A stretch of 64,000 bases of DNA, from contig OX344749.2 in assembly GCA_947034885.2 (NCBI GenBank), positions 43,987,682 through 44,051,681 of the forward strand, written 5' to 3'. Every line of letters starts with the position of its first letter. Positions within the stretch are counted from its first letter, which is position 1. The notes beneath the pieces are model-generated. The model did no database searches, was not told the DNA's origin, and saw nothing but the letters and a program-made list of their open reading frames with translations. Position numbers and translations under genes: made by a program. Below are positions 60,563 to 64,000 of this stretch, one piece after another. This DNA is from Thuidium tamariscinum. Its lineage: Eukaryota; Streptophyta; Bryopsida; Hypnales; Thuidiaceae.

Positions 60563-61612
60563 TTAAGTACACATGTGGTAGTAGGCTACCATTTACATTC
60601 TTTGTTTCCACTCTACAAATAGGAGTACTAGGTGTGGTTGGCAATTGGCAACTCTACCTTAAATGCATTTTTTAAGATGGACATCTCTATATGTTTAATA
60701 GGTTTAACTATTTCATGCACAAAAAACATTGTATAAATACAAGAGGTCAAGAATGTAGAGTCACTCTGTGCAAGAATACCGAGTGCACTCAAGAATTTAA
60801 GGTTAACCCCTAAGCACCCTAGTGCCTCAAATCTAGCCTCTCTAAGTTGAAAGATTGCCTTCTTTGACTATTCTTATCTTTTCAACAATACAGTTGATTC
60901 ATTTGTCCATTTTTCCACATATACAAGCACGTTTCCACTAGACCACTACCAATTTGTCCATTTTCCCACATATACAAGCATGTTTCCACTAGACCACTGC
61001 CAATTGGTATGGTCAATTTAAGTGTTCTGGGTGATAATTTAACAAGAATGAGTCCAATAGGGTCTGGATTTTGGTAGACATGTGCTGCAACACACATGAA
61101 GTCTACAGGGGTACACAATAAAATGATATTCAAGAGACGTGCCGTAAGCACATATTTCGATGGCGCAGTTCCTTGTGACTGAAGCACACAGGAGGCAGCA
61201 CACAAGTTTTCCATAGAATGCACTCTCCGTATAACAGACACAATAACGGAAAATTCAAGTACTCCTGACTCGAGAAATCGGGGCAAGGAAGGACGAACGG
61301 ACGGTCAGATAAATGCATGACCAAATGAAACCGGTGAAAGCCGTTTGTGTCAGATGTTACAGGTTTCCGAAACAAAGAGTTCCCAGCATCCAGACGACCA
61401 GGAATCACTGAAATTCTGGCATTCATCCGGACAACTCGCTGTATAGATCAGTGAATTTGAATGTTGAGCCTGTAACGAGTGAGTCTTCATCATCTCACTA
61501 GTAACTATTAAGTTTAAGAGTAGGTCATGCAATTGCATGCCCGCCATCTGTGCAAGCACATTTGATCTAAACCAAGATGCATCTCAAAAGTAATTACATT
61601 GCGGTTTGGGCA
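60563..61612. other. Spacer with a short tandem repeat
   Basis: Contains a family F-type left end (TTAACCCCTAAGCACC) near 60803 with no partner, and the 51-bp tandem repeat at 60902-61003. The minus-strand open frames here are unsupported. Confidence 0.4.
60902..61003. repeat. 51-bp tandem direct repeat, two copies
   Basis: Two nearly identical 51-bp units (60902-60952 and 60953-61003), each with CCACATATACAAGCA and CCACTAGACCACT. The period is a multiple of three, so the minus-strand frame stays open across both, but no gene is recognised. Confidence 0.85.
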
Positions 61613-62545
61613 GGATCGTAAACCCCGGAGAAAGTCTCTCCTCGCTTTAAAGTCAAACGATCTGCCAACCCTGGGTCGAGGCCAAACTTGTACAAATTAT
61701 TAGCTTTGCAGTTGCAACTCATAATTTCGACTGAACATAATGCAAAATGATAGAATAAACTACAACCTGGTATTTTTAGGTTAAAATGCAGCGAATTCAC
61801 TAAATTTTCGAAACTAGAAACTGCAATGATTCGACATTAACTACACCTCAAACTCCTGAATTGAATAGGTAGCCAATTTGATGTGAAGGCTGAAGCTGTT
61901 CCATGACTCCGTCCATTGCTGCCACAAACATAAACCCATCTGAATTGGTCGCCAGACATTCTTCCTCATCCGCATCAACCACCTATTTGATCCGGGGAAG
62001 GATGATTTTCTGACGTCCAATTCAGACTGAAGTAGAAGTTCAATTCAGTAAAGACTTTGTTTATCAAGTACGAAACCTCGCGTTACTTAAGTAGTGAGCC
62101 GTATTCGCGATAAGGTGTAGAATCCTCGCCATCGAAGCACACCTGTTATCACCAACATGACTGAAAATTTGAAAGAGATCGTAATATGCGCATATATTAC
62201 ATGGTCAATGCTGGGATCATCTGCGAGATAATCTGCTCAACACCAACACGTGCATCGCCAGGGCACTTATAAATTGCTGCGAACTATTTCATTAGATGCA
62301 AGACACAAACCAGATAAAATAGACCACTGCGCTTAACCGCACAGTTCACCAGATCAAAGATACTTCCACCAGCACTCAAGTCTTCTACCTCTACCGAGAA
62401 ATGATATACCCCAAGGAATATCATTCTTGTAAAGAATTCCATGCAAAGACGCAAGAGTAAGAGCGAAAACTGATCACCTGCAGTTCAGTAGAAACCATAC
62501 CCGAAATATGATCTCCAGCTCTCCAATAAGGTGCAATTCACTGAT
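61613..62545 (-). CDS. Coding-looking exons of an unassigned gene
   Basis: Several short minus-strand stretches look like exons. About 62390-62335 reads EDLSAGGSIFDLVNCA, and 62265-62205 reads CPGDARVGVEQIISQMIPALT before a GTAATA donor. About 62165-62090 follows a TTTCAG acceptor. 61980-61855 reads DADEEECLATNSDGFMF and MEQLQPSHQIGYLF, and 61720-61613 reads LYKFGLDPGLADRLTLKR and ends YDPAQTAM-stop. I could not join all of them in phase, so exon limits are provisional and part may be degenerate. No family is recognised. The final 3' coding end at 61613 is the firmest part. Confidence 0.38.
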
Positions 62546-62976
62546 TAGGTCGAGAAAGCCGCTTCAGTTAGCTCAGTGATAACAACGGAAAAACAATCAA
62601 GATCTCCATCGAGACTCTGACTGGCACTGACCACACTACTCGGCTACTGCATTGATTCCAAATTTGTCAAACTGAAATACGCATAGGACAGGGCCACGCA
62701 AATTTACAAATCCTTAGGTAACGGCCTCGTCAAATTGAAAATTGAGTGATTACAAAGCTCCACTCCGATTCCACTAACCAGGAGACCACTTCAACTGCCG
62801 ACCTCCGATCAAGTGCAAATGCAAGTGATGCACCGACTGGCATCAATTCGGCTCGTCATTGATCACCACACGAAAGAAACACACATAGGACAGGGCTACG
62901 CAAATTTACAAACCCTAAGGTACCGGCCTCCGCAAATTGAAAAGTTCAGTGACTACAAAGCTCTGCTCCAATTCCC
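62546..62976 (-). pseudogene. Degenerate tandem copy of the HIT gene 3' end
   Basis: 62674-62875 is a duplicate (period about 202 bp) of 62876-63077, which covers the HIT gene's last codons and 3' flank. Translated, the copy still reads FRVVINDEPN, then an in-frame stop where the gene has Gly, then CQSVHHLHLHLIGGRQLKW, and the same Gly-stop end. The HIT triad is kept but cannot be translated in line. The rest of the interval is spacer. Confidence 0.8.
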
Positions 62977-63564
62977 TTAACCAGGAGGCCACTTCAACTG
63001 CCGTCCTCCGAGCAAGTGCAAATGCAAGTGGTACACAGACTGGCATCCATTCGGCCCGTCATTGACCACTACCCGAAACCCGTCCGGCTGCAGCCCCTCC
63101 TGCTCCGCCACTTCTTTGGCCGCATATAGAAGCTCCCCTAACACGTCCTTGTTCCTCTCCGTCGCCTTACTCAGCTGCGTCAGTCCGTCCCTCTTCTTGG
63201 GAATGAGCACCACATGCACCGGCGCTTGCGGATTGATGTCCCGGAACGCCAGCACCTTGTCCGTCTCATACACAATCGCGGCAGGAATTTCCTTGCTGAT
63301 AATCTTGTCGAAAATCGTCGGGACGCCGGGGTCTACAGTCGCGGCTGCCACTTTGGCCGCGGCTTCTTCGTCTTGCGGTTGCGCACGCGCGGAGGCAACC
63401 CTACCAGACTTAGGAGACGAAACAGGATCCATGGAGAAAATTCTGTGAGAGTGAGAAGCTAACCTAAGCTCAGACGAGTGCAGAATGGCGGAGGTAATGC
63501 GCGGTGCAAGAAACGAGATGTGGAAGGAAGGCGTTCGCAGCGCCATAGATTGGACAAACGCCAT
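62977..63564 (-). CDS. HINT: HIT-family purine nucleotide phosphoramidase (HINT-like), possibly organellar
   Basis: 195 residues, one exon. Hydrolyses AMP-lysine/AMP-NH2-type phosphoramidates in characterised HINT proteins. The core (about residues 81-195) reads [67 protein letters not shown]. The His triad is His179, His181 and His183. The first 80 residues are Ser/Ala/Arg-rich with few acidic residues up to about 45, like a transit peptide; a second ATG at codon 45 (63432) could give a cytosolic form. The WPPG end is the typical HINT C-terminus. Plant HINT genes often have introns, so the single exon is notable. Confidence 0.95.
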   Translation of the reverse strand: [195 protein letters not shown]

Positions 63565-64000
63565 AGCCGAAGCTCGGGTTTAGGGGCAACTGACGGTCCT
63601 CGAAGGAAATGCACATTCTGGAGGGTGCTAATCTTCTGAGATCGTACATCTGGATCACCACATCTACGAAAACCTGTATATTAAACTGCTTCCTTGCATT
63701 TGTTTTGTTTTTGTTTCGTTTTTCGTTTTTTCAATTTCTTTATTTAGTTTTTGAGAAAGTGCAGGGATGGCGATCACTTAAAACTTGGTGAAGCATTGTA
63801 TTTCTACATCCATTCATCTTTCGGTTAAAAACACTCTTCAATCATATTCTTAAATTTTTTTTCATTCAAATTTGGCAATTACATCCATATTTCTAACGAA
63901 AATGAATTTCTATCAATAAATGATTACTTTTATCTAGCAAAAAGCAAACATTTATTTTGAAATGGTGCAATTTGGCACTGTCAAGCCAAAAGAAAAGGGT
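63565..64000. other. Upstream region of HIT gene
   Basis: Promoter side of the HIT gene, with T-rich tracts near 63690-63750. No other gene is recognised before the window end. Confidence 0.45.

Noticed and set aside
60882..61286. 134-codon minus-strand frame with an internal 17-residue repeat
   Set aside because: The repeat comes from the 51-bp DNA duplication; the rest has no protein-like features I can defend.

Overview
This window looks like nuclear DNA of a land plant. It carries a plant-type alpha-amylase, a peroxisomal NAD carrier, a plant DUF604 glycosyltransferase, a CDPK-type kinase domain and two eukaryotic tRNA-Ser(UGA) genes, and the protein genes are split by GT-AG introns. Mostly short introns, compact genes and long AT-rich spacers full of small non-autonomous DNA transposons would fit a bryophyte or other seedless plant; that placement is inference. 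There are no operons and no LTR, LINE or transposase reading frames that I can recognise.

Layout. 1-1621: 3' part of an alpha-amylase gene (+). 2283-7008: a clathrin light chain gene (-) whose introns are loaded with transposons. 9705-10549: a small basic Tyr/Arg/His-rich protein (-). 11-18.4 kb: AT-rich repeat desert. 18559-19129: a 65-residue UQCC6/brawnin-like mitochondrial microprotein (+). 20045-20126 and 22700-22781: two tRNA-Ser(UGA) genes (-), with a microRNA-like foldback and a nested hAT foldback between them. 24129-28125: an eight-exon coiled-coil protein (-). 29.5-31.5 kb: a nested transposon cluster. 31.5-36.6 kb: more repeats, including a CACTA-type foldback. 36639-37532: an intronless CDPK-like kinase domain (-). 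39828-44523: PXN-type peroxisomal NAD carrier (-), 11 coding exons, with probable 5' UTR exons to about 46.25 kb. 46.4-49.0 kb: repeats. 49066-52346: GT31/DUF604 glycosyltransferase (-), four exons. 54.3-60.8 kb: repeat desert. 61613-62545: coding-looking exons of an unassigned gene (-). 62977-63564: a HIT-family (HINT-like) protein (-), followed by a degenerate tandem copy of its 3' end.

The exon chains of the clathrin light chain, coiled-coil, PXN, GT31 and UQCC6 genes were rebuilt by reading splice sites. Splice phases agree at every junction I assigned, which is strong internal support. The genes are unrelated housekeeping and metabolic genes, not a pathway cluster.

I did not find a clear new multi-gene system. 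The most unusual material is the set of short transposon families, some with uncommon target-site duplications (4 bp and TTAA), and several foldbacks that could make small RNAs.
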